From contig NC_092798.1 of NCBI RefSeq assembly GCF_918797505.1, positions 4,229,501 to 4,293,500 on the forward strand: 64,000 nt of DNA, written 5' to 3'. This stretch comes from Bemisia tabaci. Lineage: Eukaryota; Arthropoda; Insecta; Hemiptera; Aleyrodidae. The notes below the pieces were generated by a model. That model worked only from the letters and a program-made list of their open reading frames with translations. It had not been told where the DNA came from and did not search any database. The position numbers were made by a program, and so were the translations under genes. Of the stretch, positions 1-12,800 are shown piece by piece. Numbering within the stretch: the stretch's first letter is position 1; the number at the start of each line of letters is the position of its first letter.

Positions 1-288
1 TTCCTTCCCGGCTGAGAGAAAAAGAAGACAAATTGGCAACGTCGCGTCGCAGCACGGCAGCAATTATGACCACGAATGTTTTTGGCAAATTTCTGCACCA
101 CATTTTCGGTCTACCTACACACCTACAATCGGACTTCAATTTGCTAAGTTCAACGCGGGGCCCTTTACGCCTCTAGGACATTTCAACACGCACATCATCA
201 GACCATCACCTGTTTACAACGTAATGTCTTTTTTAGGTCACATTTTTAATTGCTGCGACGTTGCCAATGTGTCTCCTCTTTCTCACAG

Positions 289-395
289 CCGGGAGGGAAT
301 CGGGATCCGGGAAGGAATCGGGATCAGGGAGGGGATCAGGATCCGGCAGGGAATCGGGATCCGGCAGGGAATCGGGATCCGGCAGGGAATAGGGT
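289..395. repeat. 18-bp minisatellite
   Basis: About five imperfect tandem units of roughly 18 bp with the core GGGAATCGGGATCCGGCA. The last three units are almost identical. Open frames across it (repeats of a GNRDP type) are by-products of the repeat and not a gene. Confidence 0.85.
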
Positions 396-1602
396 GGTAG
401 CCCCAGGGAAGAGGCGTAAGGGTATGGTTCGCCCCCCCCCCCTCCCTAGAAAAGTTTGAGAATTTGAAAGTACTTAATATAAAGTTTGATTCATTTTCGT
501 CATGAATAACTGCAAGGTATAGGGATCTTTCCTTTTTCTTTCCTCCCCTCCTTCCTTCCCCTTTTCTTCGTCCCTTCATTTGGGCGAACGGGGGGAGAGG
601 GGCGTAAGCCCTTTACGTCCCCCCCCCCTTTGGATCCTCCTATGTAGTCGGGTGACTTGGGGTTGACAGACAATATTTAATGGTTCAATTCTTTGGGTCA
701 AAATACGACCTTTTCAAAGGCGTAACCAGGGGGTTGGATGGAGGATTATGGACCGTCACCCTGGGAATTTGCTCTAGAAAAAGTTATTTTTCGTGATTTT
801 TGAATTAGTTGACTTCGCAACTCCCCCCCCCCCCCCTTAAGACAAAAGTTTAACCTAAGTTGTAGGTATTATTCAATTTTCTTTTAAGAGGTTTCTACAC
901 TGAAGAGAGTAAGACTGAAGACTCGTCTCATATGTGATCATTTCGATACGCTACCTACGTTTGAAAATTAATTACTTGAGTTAACTTCTCTTCTTAATAA
1001 TGAGTATCGATAAAAGATTGAGTTTTAAATGTTTCCATGTATCCTCGTATTGTGCATGCTGCTAACCATTTTTACCATGAATGTCACAGGAACACTTGAA
1101 ATCGTTCGATAAACACGAATACCAAGAAGTAAATCTGCTGGGAGAACCTCTGGATCGGAAATCAGTAATGATGTATAACTACCATACTTTCTCAAAGTCA
1201 AAGGTGATGTGATTTTTTATGCCCAGTAATGTTGGTTTGTAACCGTCTGCTGAACAAGGGACCACGATTCTTGCAAGCTGGCAACACTGTTTTTCCTCGT
1301 TTAAATGTATGTAAAACAATCGATTTAGAGGTAGCCTGTCCCATGTCGAATCGATAAAAATCAATGGATTTAGATAGAGGATTAACGTGTTACTAACTTG
1401 CCAGAAGCACCTCTGAAGAGACCTCATTGCACAAATCGTCGCTCCTCTGACGTAAAGGCGTAGCTCTTTTTTCACGTGAGCCCTAAAAAGCATGGGGTTA
1501 TATGAAGCACAGGGCTCACGTAGAAATTGAGATACGCCCTTACGCCAGAGAAGCGACGAAATGAAGGTGCCAGGACTTCTCACCCACAGTATGTTCGACT
1601 GA
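396..1602. other. gene-free stretch
   Basis: No gene is recognised here. The stretch holds poly-C runs near 428, 620 and 822 and AT-rich sequence. Short open frames lack homology that I can see and lack plausible splice context. Confidence 0.5.
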
Positions 1603-2246
1603 GCGACTGGTCACCCACAGATTTTCACCCATAACTATTTCACCCACAGATATACTCATCCCAACCCTTTTGATCTAAGTGGTTTTTTTTACCTACAAGC
1701 GTTTTCATCAAGTCGCAAGTTGCAAAAGTTAGAATTGAACACCGCTCTGGCAATCTCACCTGAATAACTGGAAATTGGAGTTCGAAATGAAGTTCGCCTT
1801 CAACTCGATGGATGCAATTTGAGTGGCTCAGGAGTTGAAATAGTTGTAACATGCATTCATGCATCTTCATTTGGCATGATGTCTAGGGACGAGCGACTCA
1901 TTCCGTTGTAATCTTTGTGTTTTTAATGATCGCCACAGCGAAACGTCTAATTACCGTTGCCCGATTCTCTCCATCGAAAATAATTTTATTATTGACATTG
2001 GAAAAAGTTGGAAAAGTTAGAACTGAGCACTACTATTGGAAACTGGAGTTAAAAACCAACTTCATCTTCGATTCAACCTCCCATGACTTTATGACCTTGT
2101 ATAAAATACATGTGGATGAAAACTCTTTCTTTGCAAAAAGTCATGTATGCAAAAGGATACGGGGATCTGAATACTGTGGTTTAAGAGCTGTGTGTGGAAA
2201 GGTCTGGGTGAATTATACCTTGGGTGATGAGTCTGTGGGCGAGTAG
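1603..2246. repeat. possible MITE with CACCCACAG-rich inverted ends
   Basis: The left end (repeated CACCCACAG near 1609-1650) matches the reverse complement of the right end (GTGGGCGAGTAG, 2235-2246) over about 45 imperfect bases. The interior carries two related blocks around AAAAGTTAGAAC. No target-site duplication was identified, so the borders are approximate. Confidence 0.45.
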
Positions 2247-2894
2247 CCCCGGAATCCAAATGAATACTCTAAGAGCGCCCGATTTTTGTTAAGTAGCACT
2301 TAATACAGGTCATGGATTTGGTGAAGTAGAGACCTCGCGGTGCAATAATACAATCCTTACGAAACGAATATCGACCGGCTGAAGTCGAAGAATGCGTATC
2401 TCAGGTAGCGATGTTCTTGGACTCCTTTGGTGTTTCATTTATTTATTTTTTAAAAAAAGATACACACAAACAGCTCAGTATTGAAATTCTCTGCGAACTT
2501 CTGCATCTGCACTCACTTTGAAGAATCACACCCCTGGTAAAAATTGGTAGTAGAATCTGTGTTCCAAAATACCATAGACCTACAGCCGGCTGTAAGATTT
2601 CCAATAGCTTCTATAGCCGGCAACACAATTTCTTATAGTCTTTTATAGCCGATGGCAATTAAGCAACAGCCTGGCGATAAAGTGTATGCTAAACGTTACT
2701 AATTACGGATGCTAGTGAGTTTTTGAACTACTGCTCTCTTTTTGGGCCGTAGTATCTTGATTTATTTTGCCAGGAAAGCTCCGTACTTTTGATGGATGCC
2801 TGCCATTCCTAATATGTTGGAGCGCCTTCAATTTCGTATGATACTGTGCAATACCTCTGGTGTAAAATCGTTGCTTCAAGCGCCGTGATACGCT

Positions 2895-2915
2895 GCGGCG
2901 CGGCGCGGCGCGGCG
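2895..2915. repeat. CGGCG microsatellite
   Basis: A run of GGCGC/CGGCG units, conspicuous in otherwise AT-rich DNA. Confidence 0.8.
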
Positions 2916-2940
2916 AGCGGGCAGCCAGCGCGAAACGCGC

Positions 2941-3022
2941 ATTGGCGCCTACAAACCTAACATGGATACTTCACGCATTGCGCAATGCGTGAAGTATCCC
3001 TGTTAGGTTTGTAGGCGCCAGT
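2941..3022. repeat. hairpin element, GGCGCCTACAAACCTAA arms
   Basis: Near-perfect 82-bp palindrome with arms starting GGCGCCTACAAACCTAA and a centre of CATTGCGCAATG. The same hairpin recurs at 7563-7661, 23590-23680, 29695-29790 and 30738-30828. Decayed versions occur near 13870-14040. Confidence 0.9.
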
Positions 3023-4045
3023 GCTCCGCTGCTCCGCTTTGTGTTAAGCTCTAATATTTAATCTCGTGGAATCAGCGTTTTTCAACTCATGATTTTGAAA
3101 TTTTTGCACACTCTGTATGGATTATTCTCATTTTAATTGAGGAAAAAAAATATGTAGTAAAGTAAAATATAATGTGTGTTTTGTAAATATTATGGTGCTT
3201 CCGTATCAAACTTAATGATTTACAAAGCACACGAATTTCTACACAATTTCTTATAGCCTTTTATAGCCGATGGCGAAAAAGCGACAGCCAGGCGATAAAG
3301 TGTAAAGCCCGGCGATAGGAACTATAGCCCGGCAGTATAATTTTTTATCGCCTCTTGTAGCCCGGCCGTATGATTTTTCCACTTTCTACAGCCAGCTATA
3401 TGATTTTCTATCGCCTTCTTCAGTCGGCTATAAGAACTCCTATGGTATTTTGAAACGCAGCTCCTATCGCCAATTCTTACCAGGGACTAAATTCTAAAGA
3501 AACAAGTTGATCAGTTTACCTTTCAAAAAAAAAAAAAAAAAATCGATCGTAATCGGCTATTTTCAAACGCTACAAATGATATACGTATTTTTCGCATGTA
3601 CCTAGACATCAAATTAAGTTCACAAACTGTTTAAATCATATAAGAGTCGAAAGTGGAGGTAATGTTGTATTCAACAATTCTGAGCCTAGAATATTTATTA
3701 CCACATTAATCACCAACTCGCTCCTCCTTGAACCCTTTTTTTTTAGTAAGGCTTGATTTGAACAACACCATTTTATCTGTACCATTTTATTGCGTATTTT
3801 TTTTTTCTGTGTGTGTACCGCAAAAATCAAACGTCAAAGTATCCTGTCGAAGAGACAAGATGTTTAATTCAGACATCAAATGGAAAACAGATACGTGACA
3901 CCGCAAGTAATCTAATCGCAAAACGTCCAAAATATACTGAAATGCGAAAATAAAAAATGGAAAACAGACAAGTAACACCGCAAAAAATCTAATTTCAAAT
4001 CGTTAAAAATATACCGACCGTGATTAAAAAGAGAGAAGGAAAGCA

Positions 4046-4226
4046 GATATCGACGGTAAACTACCAGATCATGTATCTCGGTTTGCGACGTTGCAAATTT
4101 CCGGTCATACTTTATTTTTTTAATGGAAAATTTCTAACTGGCAATTCTTGAAAACTATCGTGACTTTTCTTCTTTGTGCAAAGAAAACTCTGGGAAAACT
4201 TCGAGGAATGATATTGATTTGTCTTT
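4046..4226. repeat. partial MITE of the TATCGACGGTGAAAC family
   Basis: The left half of a repeat family seen complete at 10961-11221 and 21096-21359. It opens with TATCGACGGTAAACTACCA and then GTTTGCGACGTTGCA. The right half is missing and another element (4227-4668) starts at the break. Confidence 0.65.
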
Positions 4227-4668
4227 TCTGATTGCTTGATTTGCCTGGTGACCACTTTCTGGGGCCCTTATAGAAAATGACATGGTGTTCATTTTTCATC
4301 GAAAATATCTCGAAAACAAGGAAAAGTTTGTGCGTCGGAGATTTCAGAAATCAACTCTCCAGATTTTTATGAAGAGATTGACGGGTAATGCATGACACTC
4401 TTTTCTCAAAAACAACGAACAGTTCCACCTGGAGATAAGTTTTTCATGACATCAAAGTGTCATATTTCAACTTTAAAAAACAAACTTCCAGGTCAAACTG
4501 TTCGGTGTTCAGTGTCAATCTCTTCATAAAAACTGGGAAATTGATTTCTGAAATCTTCGACGCATCATTTTTGCCTTGTTTTTGAGATATTTTCGATGAA
4601 AAGTTAACCCCGTGTTTTTTTGCATAAGGATCCCTGAAAGTGGGTACCAGGAGAATCAGCCAATCAGA
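4227..4668. repeat. fold-back element of about 440 bp
   Basis: Two imperfect arms of about 200 bp meet near 4440. The left end TCTGATTGCTTGATTTGCC pairs with the right end at 4640-4668. Inner blocks such as GAAATCAACTCTCCAGA pair with TGGGAAATTGATTTC. There is no coding potential; the 122-residue minus-strand open frame is an arm artefact. Confidence 0.75.
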
Positions 4669-4715
4669 TACGATTCGTAAGGGTAGGAGGTGCCACTCGG
4701 CTCGCAATTCATATT

Positions 4716-4969
4716 CTGCCATGCTAAGGAAAACGCCGTTTGAACATTCGAGAGTTGCCAAATTTCTTCCGATAAAATGTTTATTTTTAAAGAAAATTAT
4801 CAATGTTTTCACTCGAAATTTTTAGACTATTTAAATCAAATTACGAACAAAATTCCCTGAAAAATCGGAGGAAAAATGTTCATAAATATTCCCAAAAATT
4901 CGTGATTTATCATAGGAAATTTGGCGACGCCTAAAGGTTCATACGGTGTTTTTCCTTATAGCACGGCAG
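4716..4969. repeat. MITE, CTGCCGTGCTAAGGAA family
   Basis: Ends CTGCCATGCTAAGGAAAACG and GTTTTTCCTTATAGCACGGCAG are inverted repeats, followed inside by TTGCCAAATTT. This is the most abundant repeat family in the window. Confidence 0.85.
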
Positions 4970-5412
4970 AATTGCGGCTCATGTTTTCTCCTTGGTAAAC
5001 TCACTATCTTCTACACATTATTTTACGTTATTGAGAACAATGTTAATTTTTCTGCCTTTAAGATCGCACCCCTCAAAGCGACACTTAAATCGAAATTCGG
5101 TAAACGGCTGCCAATTATGGACGTCCAACATTTGAGTAAGGGTGATGTGCGAAGGATCCGGGATCTATACCGATGTGACGGTAAAACACACTTGGCTTTC
5201 AACCTTTGAGAGTAACTATAATAAGAAATTTGGCGTACTCCTCGTAAAAATTGGCTGTACATTGTACAATAGTACTTGGGGAAACAGCCCGGCTAAGTAT
5301 AGTATAGCCCGCATAGCTCGGCTATAGGATTATCTATTGTCCCTATAGCCCAGCTATGCGGGCGAAAACAAATCCTATAGCTGAGCTACAGGGGCAATCA
5401 GAAATCCTACCC

Positions 5413-5585
5413 ATGGTGCATTGGCGGATCCAGCGAATTGGCAACATGGCTTTTCTCCGATTAAACCTATGGAAATGTATCGATTCTTAGAGGGGCCAGG
5501 GCCAGGTGCTCCGACAAGAATCGATTATTTAACATAGGTTTAAGTGGAGGAAATCAGGTGTTGCCTTTCTGGATCAGCCTCTGCT
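5413..5585. repeat. MITE related to 18371-18537
   Basis: Imperfect hairpin with TTAAACCTATGGAAATGTAT on the left and its inverted form (CATAGGTTTAAGTGG) on the right. The outer ends are GGCGGATCCAGCGAATTGG and GGATCAGCCTCTG. The inner part resembles the CAGTGGCGTG family at 9968. Confidence 0.65.
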
Positions 5586-5589
5586 ATGG

Positions 5590-5841
5590 TGCCAAGCTAA
5601 GTAAAAACGCCGTACGAGCATTCGAATGTTGCTCAATTTCCTCTCAGAAAATATTAAATTTTGAAAAAAGTTATTAACATTTTATCTTCAAATGTCCAGA
5701 CTTCATAGATCATAATACGAACAAAATTCTGTGAAACATCGAAAAAGAAATATTCACAAATTTTCCTGAAAATTTGTGATTTGTCGAAGGAAATTTGGCA
5801 ACGCCTGGTGGCTCATACGACGTTCTTGCTTAACACGGCAG
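5590..5841. repeat. MITE, CTGCCGTGCTAAGGAA family
   Basis: Left end GCCAAGCTAAGTAAAAACG is mutated; right end CGTTCTTGCTTAACACGGCAG is well kept. The internal TTTGGCAACGCC motif is shared with the other copies. Confidence 0.7.
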
Positions 5842-6076
5842 TATGGCTGGGCTATAGCAAACCTATGGCCGGGCTATCGTACGACCAATTTTTGCCAGGG
5901 AGACTGCGCGGATCAGAAAATTGCGTACGCAATTGAATTCAAAATAACCTGATCGAAAATTTTGAAGAGAAATATTCGTAACTTTCTTTAAAAATAAATA
6001 TTTCATCGGGTTAAATTTGGCAACGCTCGAATGATCACTCGGCATATTTCTGTAGCGGCGCGGTGGAATGAAGGAT

Positions 6077-6345
6077 AGCGATAGCCGAAGTACGAAACCA
6101 CGTATCTCTGTTTGCGACGTTGCAGGTTTCCTGTCATATTTTATTTTTTCTTCAGAAAAGAAGTCAACGTAATTTCTCAAAAACTTCCTGGATTTTTCTT
6201 CTCTGCTGTCAGTATATTCTGCGTGAATTTCAAGCAATAAAGTTAGAGTGTCTCTCTCAAAAAAAGCAAGATAAGAGTGGAAATTTTGAAACACTGCAAT
6301 GGAGACACGTGGTTTTGCACCTCGACCATCGGCAGGCACTCAGAG
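6077..6345. repeat. MITE, TATCGACGGTGAAAC family (diverged)
   Basis: It carries GTTTGCGACGTTGCAGG on the left and, at the right end, GAGACACGTGGTTTTGCACC, an inverted relative of the left end. It lies just upstream of the candidate first exon of the MAM gene, so it could contribute 5' flanking or untranslated sequence. Confidence 0.6.
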
Positions 6346-6406
6346 TAAATCAACGACAACACTGTCTCGATTGCACGGCGTCTTATACCGACTACAGACA
6401 GCTCTC

Positions 6407-6487
6407 ATGTTCAACCTCGTTTTCCACAAGCTAATTTTTCAATTTTTCGCCATTTTTTCCTTGATTTCGTTCTTCCACACACGCAGG
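6407..6487 (+). CDS. candidate signal-peptide exon of the MAM gene
   Basis: An ATG at 6407 opens 27 codons with a strongly hydrophobic core (FQFFAIFSLISFF) preceded by a lysine, as in a signal peptide. A strong donor (AGG then GTAAGA, GT at 6488-6489) follows. It sits 392 bp before the first sure exon, and the intron holds a MITE. Against it: this exon ends in phase 0, while the exon at 6880 needs one base carried over. Either a further small exon exists or this is a chance frame. Confidence 0.3.
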
Positions 6488-6510
6488 GTAAGATTTCAAA
6501 ATAAACCGAA

Positions 6511-6745
6511 GCACAGTGGATCGAGTCAATAGGAGAGGTCGGACAAAATTTGGAAACTTTAAACGCTTATAACTCCGTTTAAACAAAACTTTGAGGTTCT
6601 AAAAGTGGTACCATCGGTTTTCTCGTAAAATGTTCTTCCAAAAGCACCCCTTGAAATTTAAAATGTGACGAAATAAACGTCAAAATTTTCAGTTTTAGTC
6701 AAAAATTTCATGTCCGACCTCTCTGATCGACTAGATCCACTGTGC
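6511..6745. repeat. MITE, GCACAGTGGATCGAGTC family
   Basis: Terminal inverted repeats GCACAGTGGATCGAGTC and GATCCACTGTGC continue with GAGAGGTCGGAC on both sides (about 35 bp). A second full copy is at 44455-44688. If the exons at 6407 and 6880 belong together, this element lies in that intron. Confidence 0.85.
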
Positions 6746-6879
6746 GACGCACGGCAAATACTCATTTTTAAACGGTGTTCTTTTTTGGCACATTGTACAT
6801 ATAGTATGTACAGGACCCCACGGTCGTTCGAAAAATCATTTTTTTTTCGTTTTTTTAGAAATCCTTTTCATTTTCTCAG

Positions 6880-9800
6880 GGGCAAATCAAAAGCCAAAGT
6901 GGCCTGAAGATGTCTATTGTAATTTCGACGAAGAAGATTGCGGATTCTCGTGGCACCCGAGCAGAAGCTGGAAGTGGGTAAAAAAGGAAGGTTCGTCAAA
7001 AAATCTAAATTCAGCATGCAGTCAAAAGAAATTCTGTTTTTGTTATTTTGCATTCTTACCTTCTATCCAGTCGTGTTTTTTCGTGGAAGGGGAGGTATCA
7101 CGAAAAACCGAAATCAGCTCAACCCTGGATTTCTGAAACAAGAGCGTCATTAAAAATTTGAGGGTCTACTATAAATCATCAAAAATAATTGGTCTCAGGC
7201 GGTAATTGAATCCTTTTGATAAGATTTATTGCCGGGAACGGGAACATGGGTCTGAAGACCAAAAATTACAATTTTTCGTGGTTAAATGTCTATGTTCGAC
7301 CAGAGTTCAAAGGTTGCAAGTGATTTGCGACGGAACACAGGGGAGAATTTCATAGGCCGCCCTTCGCCGTCCGCGGCGCGAATGGCACACGATCCACCCT
7401 TCATTATTACACTACATCTAGCGTCGAGAGTTCATTAATTACGACCAGTTTGTAATTTTAAAAGTCGAAAATTAAAAACAAAAAAAATCTTGATACACGG
7501 GTTTCTCCGCCAGAAATCTGTCACCACCCACCCACCAGGAAAACCGCGGCGTGCTGCTACCGCGAAACGCGCACTGACGCCTACAAACCTAAAGGACTAC
7601 ATCACGCATTGCGCAATGATTGAAGTATCCCCTTAGGTTTGTAGGCGTCAGTGCGCGTTTCGAGCTGGCAGGACGTGGCGCCGCAGCGTGCCATAAACTT
7701 GTCCACAATTTATAGGTCAGGGTGTTAAAATGTAGGCAATTTTACATCAAATTCGAAATTAGCGACTCAAAAAACATCAGCAACGAAACTTTCGTAATCT
7801 TTCAGTCGTTATCTGACTTTTTTCTTCTTATTCTTGAGTATTGGACCTTAGTGAGCCGCGGGCGGTGGCACTCATGATATTCTCCCCTGTGCTCAATCGA
7901 GTGATATGGCGCACGGCTGTCGTTTGAATTATAGCGCTTCATCGAAAACCGCAAACAAATTCGGACTTAAGGTCCAGTTACACGATCAAATTGAGCCATC
8001 AATTTGGGCTTCTCATTGGTCGCATTCTGAATGCGACCAATGAGAGGCCCAATTTGATCGTGCAACTGGACCTCTACGAGCTGCAGAATAGGAGAGTACC
8101 GAATCAATCGGTTTCCCGCGAACTGAGCAGTAGTGTACAGTAAACTTGAAAGAGATAATGATAAATACTATTTCGGGTATGATCATTTCATGAAAAAAAT
8201 TTGAATGGTTGACAGTCTAGATCATCAGTATTCATTTGACCACCTCTTCCACCCGTTTACATCTAAGAAAACAAAGTATCCTATCGGTGCTCCAGACGAT
8301 CGCGAATAATGCGACCGCGGATAACCGAGGTTCTTCTCTATGTAAAGGGTCAATCAACGCAAACATCATCCTGAAATCCCTTTCGCTCTGATGGGGAAAC
8401 CAACTCAACCTCAGAAAAACCAAGAAAAGTGACCATTCACGTCTTTCAGATTCATGAGCATGGTAATACATTTCGCGAGGTGAACCTTACGCGAGTAACA
8501 TGAACTATACCGTGGTAATGCCAAAAAATTGTATTTTATTTTGTCACAACATGATTGTAACATAATTACCATTTTCTGGCGTAGCTTATATTGTAATTCT
8601 GAATCAGTCGCTGCCTGGGCAAGAATGAAATCAGCTTCCTGCCGAACGATAAAAAACTATGTTTCCAGTTTTTTAAAGGAAAAGTTAAGCCACAAGGTTG
8701 AACGCTCGGCCGTCTAACTCTCGAGTGCCGTTCCATACTCACAAAACTACGTTTTAGTGTGATCTTCTTAGGAAAAGTACTATTTTGAAATGGTGACGTC
8801 AATGAAGCTCTATAGCTCATTGTCAGTCTTGATTTGACATTTTTTTAGAATTTTCGTAAAAAATTTTTCGTGGAACACATCATCCTCTGTGCTCTTGTCA
8901 ATACTTCAAGGGGCCTCTAGAAAAGGTGCAGGTTTAATTTACTACGCAGCATGTTTTTTTTCCTTAAAAACGAGCCGCAAAACAGGAAGTCTGATATCAA
9001 CTCATATACAAGATATAAAGTTTTTACAATCATTAACAGTTAACAGTACTTTAAAGTAATGCAAAAGACATTATTTTTATCACCTACGACTTCTATTTCA
9101 TCTGTGCTAAAAACACCTATCAATACCTCAGGAGTTTACTTCCGAACTTCCCGTTGCATGAATCGTTTTCTACGTAAGATTTTGAAGAGAAAACATCTTA
9201 CCTAAGTTTATTTTTCCAGCTCAGATCCTTTCTAGTAGCCTGTAATACAATTTTATGACCTTTTTGTGTCCGTTTCCCCGTTGACAGTCACATTTCTCGT
9301 GCGTTCTTCTAAGCCCATAGAGATTTAAACTTGCATGAAAGTAAAATGAAAAGTCATGATTTTTTCTAAAATTTTGCCGTGGGCTCGATATGCCATGAAA
9401 CTCATTGAAAATTTTGATTTGATTTTATTATTTTTTTTAAAAAACATTTGAGTTGGACCGCGTTTAGCAGAAAGGAACCAAGCCACATCAACTATTGCCA
9501 AATTTAATTGGATAATTTAATTTTTTACATGAAAACGGATGCGCGGATGTTCGTGCAAATTTCAGTGAATTTCCTCCCTAGTACGAAGAAAATTCCTCAA
9601 AATTTTCAAAGGAATCCGCGTAAACGTTCTTTCGTAAAAAATTAAATTGCCCAGTTAAATTTGGCAATAGCTCATTAATGTGGCTTGGTTCCTTTCTGCT
9701 TAACGCGGTCCAGTTATAGTTTGAGTTTTCTTATAAAATTCTCGGACTATTATCGCGGGTTGCATACGCAGCCGAGCAGTCCCTGAAAAATCGTTGTAAA

Positions 9801-12800
9801 TGAAATTTCACTCTGTTCGGAAATTAAATTTTATGAGATTCGATTTCGCGAAATTTTATTTGCATCTCTGTCGAAGCCTGAGGGTTCCTTACGGACCTAT
9901 CTTGATTCTTCATTACATGTGACGACGAGAAATTCGTCACAGTAGGTATCTCATTCTACATACTACGCAGTGGCGTGGCGTGCCTTGCGATATATCGATT
10001 GTTATACCATTTAAACCTATAACAAAGGATCGATAAACAGGGTGTTCGTAGCGAACACCTTAATAATCGATTGTTTACCATAGGTATAAATGGCAGAACA
10101 ATCGATACATCGCAATTCACGCCACGCCACTGATACTACGGAAGCATATTCATTTTTAGAAGACGGTACGGGTGGTTATCTGAAAAGCTCATCGGCAGAT
10201 GCAAACCGCAGCCAAGGCAAGAACCGCAACCGCCCATCCAAGGGTAAATTTTGGGCTGGGAGCGTCAATTTTCATGGTTTGAGCCCGATAGACAAAATTC
10301 GAGGACCAGAGGGATGCATCAGTTTTAAGTACTTGTTTGAAAATTCTAGCCCGGAAGAGATATCCGTGCAGGTTAGTGCCTAAAATGTTTTACTCGAACC
10401 GTGTTATTACTTTTTTGAGATACCCCTGATAGTTTGACGACATTTTTTGCAAATAGAAACTACTATTTCTGGCTCACTTCAGGGACGCATATCTGACGTG
10501 CTAAGGGAAAACGCTGTATGAGCCTTCAGGCGTTGCCTTTCCTTTGATAAAATGCAAATTTCCCGGTAAATTTACGAATATTTTCCTCCCAATGTTTCAG
10601 ATAATTTAGTTCCCAATTTTACCTAAAGATTCTGAAAATGCGAAGGAAAAATATTTATGACTTTCCTAAAAAATAAACATTTTATCGAAGGAAATTTGGC
10701 AACTCTCGAACGTTCATACGGCGTTCTTCCTCAGCACGGCAGATCTGCCAATTGTTCCTCTATGCATATAAAAGCTTTTACAAATGAGTCAGAAATTTTA
10801 ATTCCTAATTGCACAATCAAGTCTAATTATCCTTCAACAACTGAGGAATAAATGTGCAGCAAACAGATTATTTTTTCCTTTCTCCCCCCCCCCTCTCACT
10901 ATCCTTTTTTCTGAAGGAAGGCTCTAAAATTCTAGTGAGCAGCAGCGTTAAAAAAATAAGCATATCGACGGTGAAATTAACAGACCACATATTTCGGTTT
11001 GCGATGTTGCAGGCTCCCTGTCACACTTTATTTTGTGAAGGGAAAACGACTCAGCGTCAATTCTTGAAAACTCCCGCGATTTTTTATCTCTGCGAGTTAA
11101 ACTCTGTGAAAACTTCACGGAGTGATATTGGTTCGTTCTCCTTCAAAAAAATGAAACGGGTGTGGAGATTTTCGAATACAGCAAACGAGATACGTAGTCT
11201 CGTAGTTTCACCGTCTGTATGTTTAATTGCCTCTGGTACACGACCGTGCTAAGGAAAAACGCCGTATGAGCATTCGAATTTTGCCCAATTTCCCCTCAGA
11301 AAATATTAAATTTTGAAAAAAGTTTTTAAAATTTTCTCTTGAAAAGTACAGACTTTATAGATCATGATACGAACAAAATTCTGTGAAACATCGAAAAAGA
11401 AATATTCACGAGTTTTCCTGAAAATAAATGATTTGCCAGAAGAAATTTGGCAACGCCTGAAGGTTCATCGGCAGTGCAGCTGTTGAAACCGATGATGTAT
11501 CCAATGGAGCATTTGCAGGTGTCTGAAATTTGATGAATTTCGTATTTAAGTGGAAACTACTGAGTGAGCTGAACACGAGGATACCCTTGGTTCATGAATT
11601 GAACAATTATTGAGGAAGATATGACAAAATGATCTAATCTGCAAAAATACGTGTGTTTAAATGGGAAATGCCGCCAGATGACGTCACTAGGCGGTGCATC
11701 TTCTCACTTTGAAATCTATTTTCATACTATTTCCCGTATCAGAAAAAAATTATAAAAAATACTGTGGAATTAGCTCTTTAAGTACTTTCAGATGAGGCAA
11801 TAAAAAATTTGTACGCAAATTCTCCATTATTCAGTTCAAACGCTCATTACATTATTATACTGCCGTGCTAGGAAGAACGCCGTATGATCATTCGATAGTT
11901 GCCAAATTGCCTCCGATAAAATGTTCATTTTTGAGGAAAGCTATGAATATTTTTCCTTTAAATTTTCCGGGAACTTGAGGTGGAATTGAAAACAATATTA
12001 TCCGAAAAATTGGGAGAAAGGTATTCACAATTTTACCAAGAAATTCGTATTTTATCACAGGACATTTGGCAACTCCTGATGGTTCATACGGCGTTTTTCC
12101 TCAGCACGGCAGTATAGCAAGGTGAATCATTGCCAAAAACTTCAACCCAATTTTCTTGAGAGCGTTTGAAAAAGTCTAGCATTGAAAACTTAAAATCTAT
12201 ATTTTTTATCCCACGTCAGTTTCTACTCAGTGATTGCGTTTGTTTTCAATTCGCCTCAGCTAATGAAAACGGATCTGCGATCTCCCTTCGATTTCAATCC
12301 TAAATCGGAAAATTCTGCTGTGATATGGTTTAGTGATGGTGGATACAATCAGAAATCAGGGTCTAGAACGTGGTCTTGGGCTTCCATCAGCACGAACGTT
12401 ATTCAACCATTTATGGTAAGAACTAATTTTTGACCAGTTTATGACTCCTAACTAATTAGCAATAACCAGAAAAAAGGAATTTTCAAAAACTGTCAGGAGA
12501 ATTGCTGACATGTTTGTTTTCGGAAACTCTTTTCGGCTATTTTTTAATGTAGAATTTCACTCTCTGTAAAGTTTACGTAAAGTCTTTGAAAAAAAATGAC
12601 AACTCTTTTATAATAGTTTTTTGACATTCTTTTTAAATATCTCTAGTGTTGAAAAACTGCACTTGATAAATTAAGAGTTATGTAGACTTCCTTACTTATA
12701 CAGTTCACTTGAATATTATACCTCTCTTAAATTTCATTTGAAAAAAATACCCAAACAAGGTTTCCTAAAACGAACGTTTTTCACAGTTCATTTAACAGCC

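Larger units (their letters stand above)
2532..3485. repeat. MITE with CCCTGGTAAAAATTGG ends
   Basis: Terminal inverted repeats of about 46 bp begin CCCTGGTAAAAATTGG on the left and end CCAATTCTTACCAGGG on the right. Just inside each end are repeated TATAGCCGGC-type motifs. A second, unrelated hairpin (2941-3022) and a (CGGCG)n run are inserted in the middle. A relative lies at 5232-5901. Confidence 0.75.
5232..5901. repeat. nested MITE, relative of 2532-3485
   Basis: The outer element has inverted ends GTAAAAATTGGCTG and CCAATTTTTGCCAGGG and internal TATAGCCCGGCTA motifs. Two other MITEs are inserted in it (5413-5585 and 5590-5841), giving a readable three-step insertion history. Confidence 0.65.

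Noticed and set aside
5863..6339. 158-codon minus-strand open frame
   Set aside because: It covers a MITE of the TATCGACGG family and the end of another; composition is that of the repeats.
12220..12259. Alternative earlier start of the third MAM exon at the acceptors 12219 or 12230
   Set aside because: Both give the wrong phase with the exon ending at 10371; the acceptor at 12258-12259 has a better pyrimidine tract, phase 0, and yields a MAM domain of normal length.
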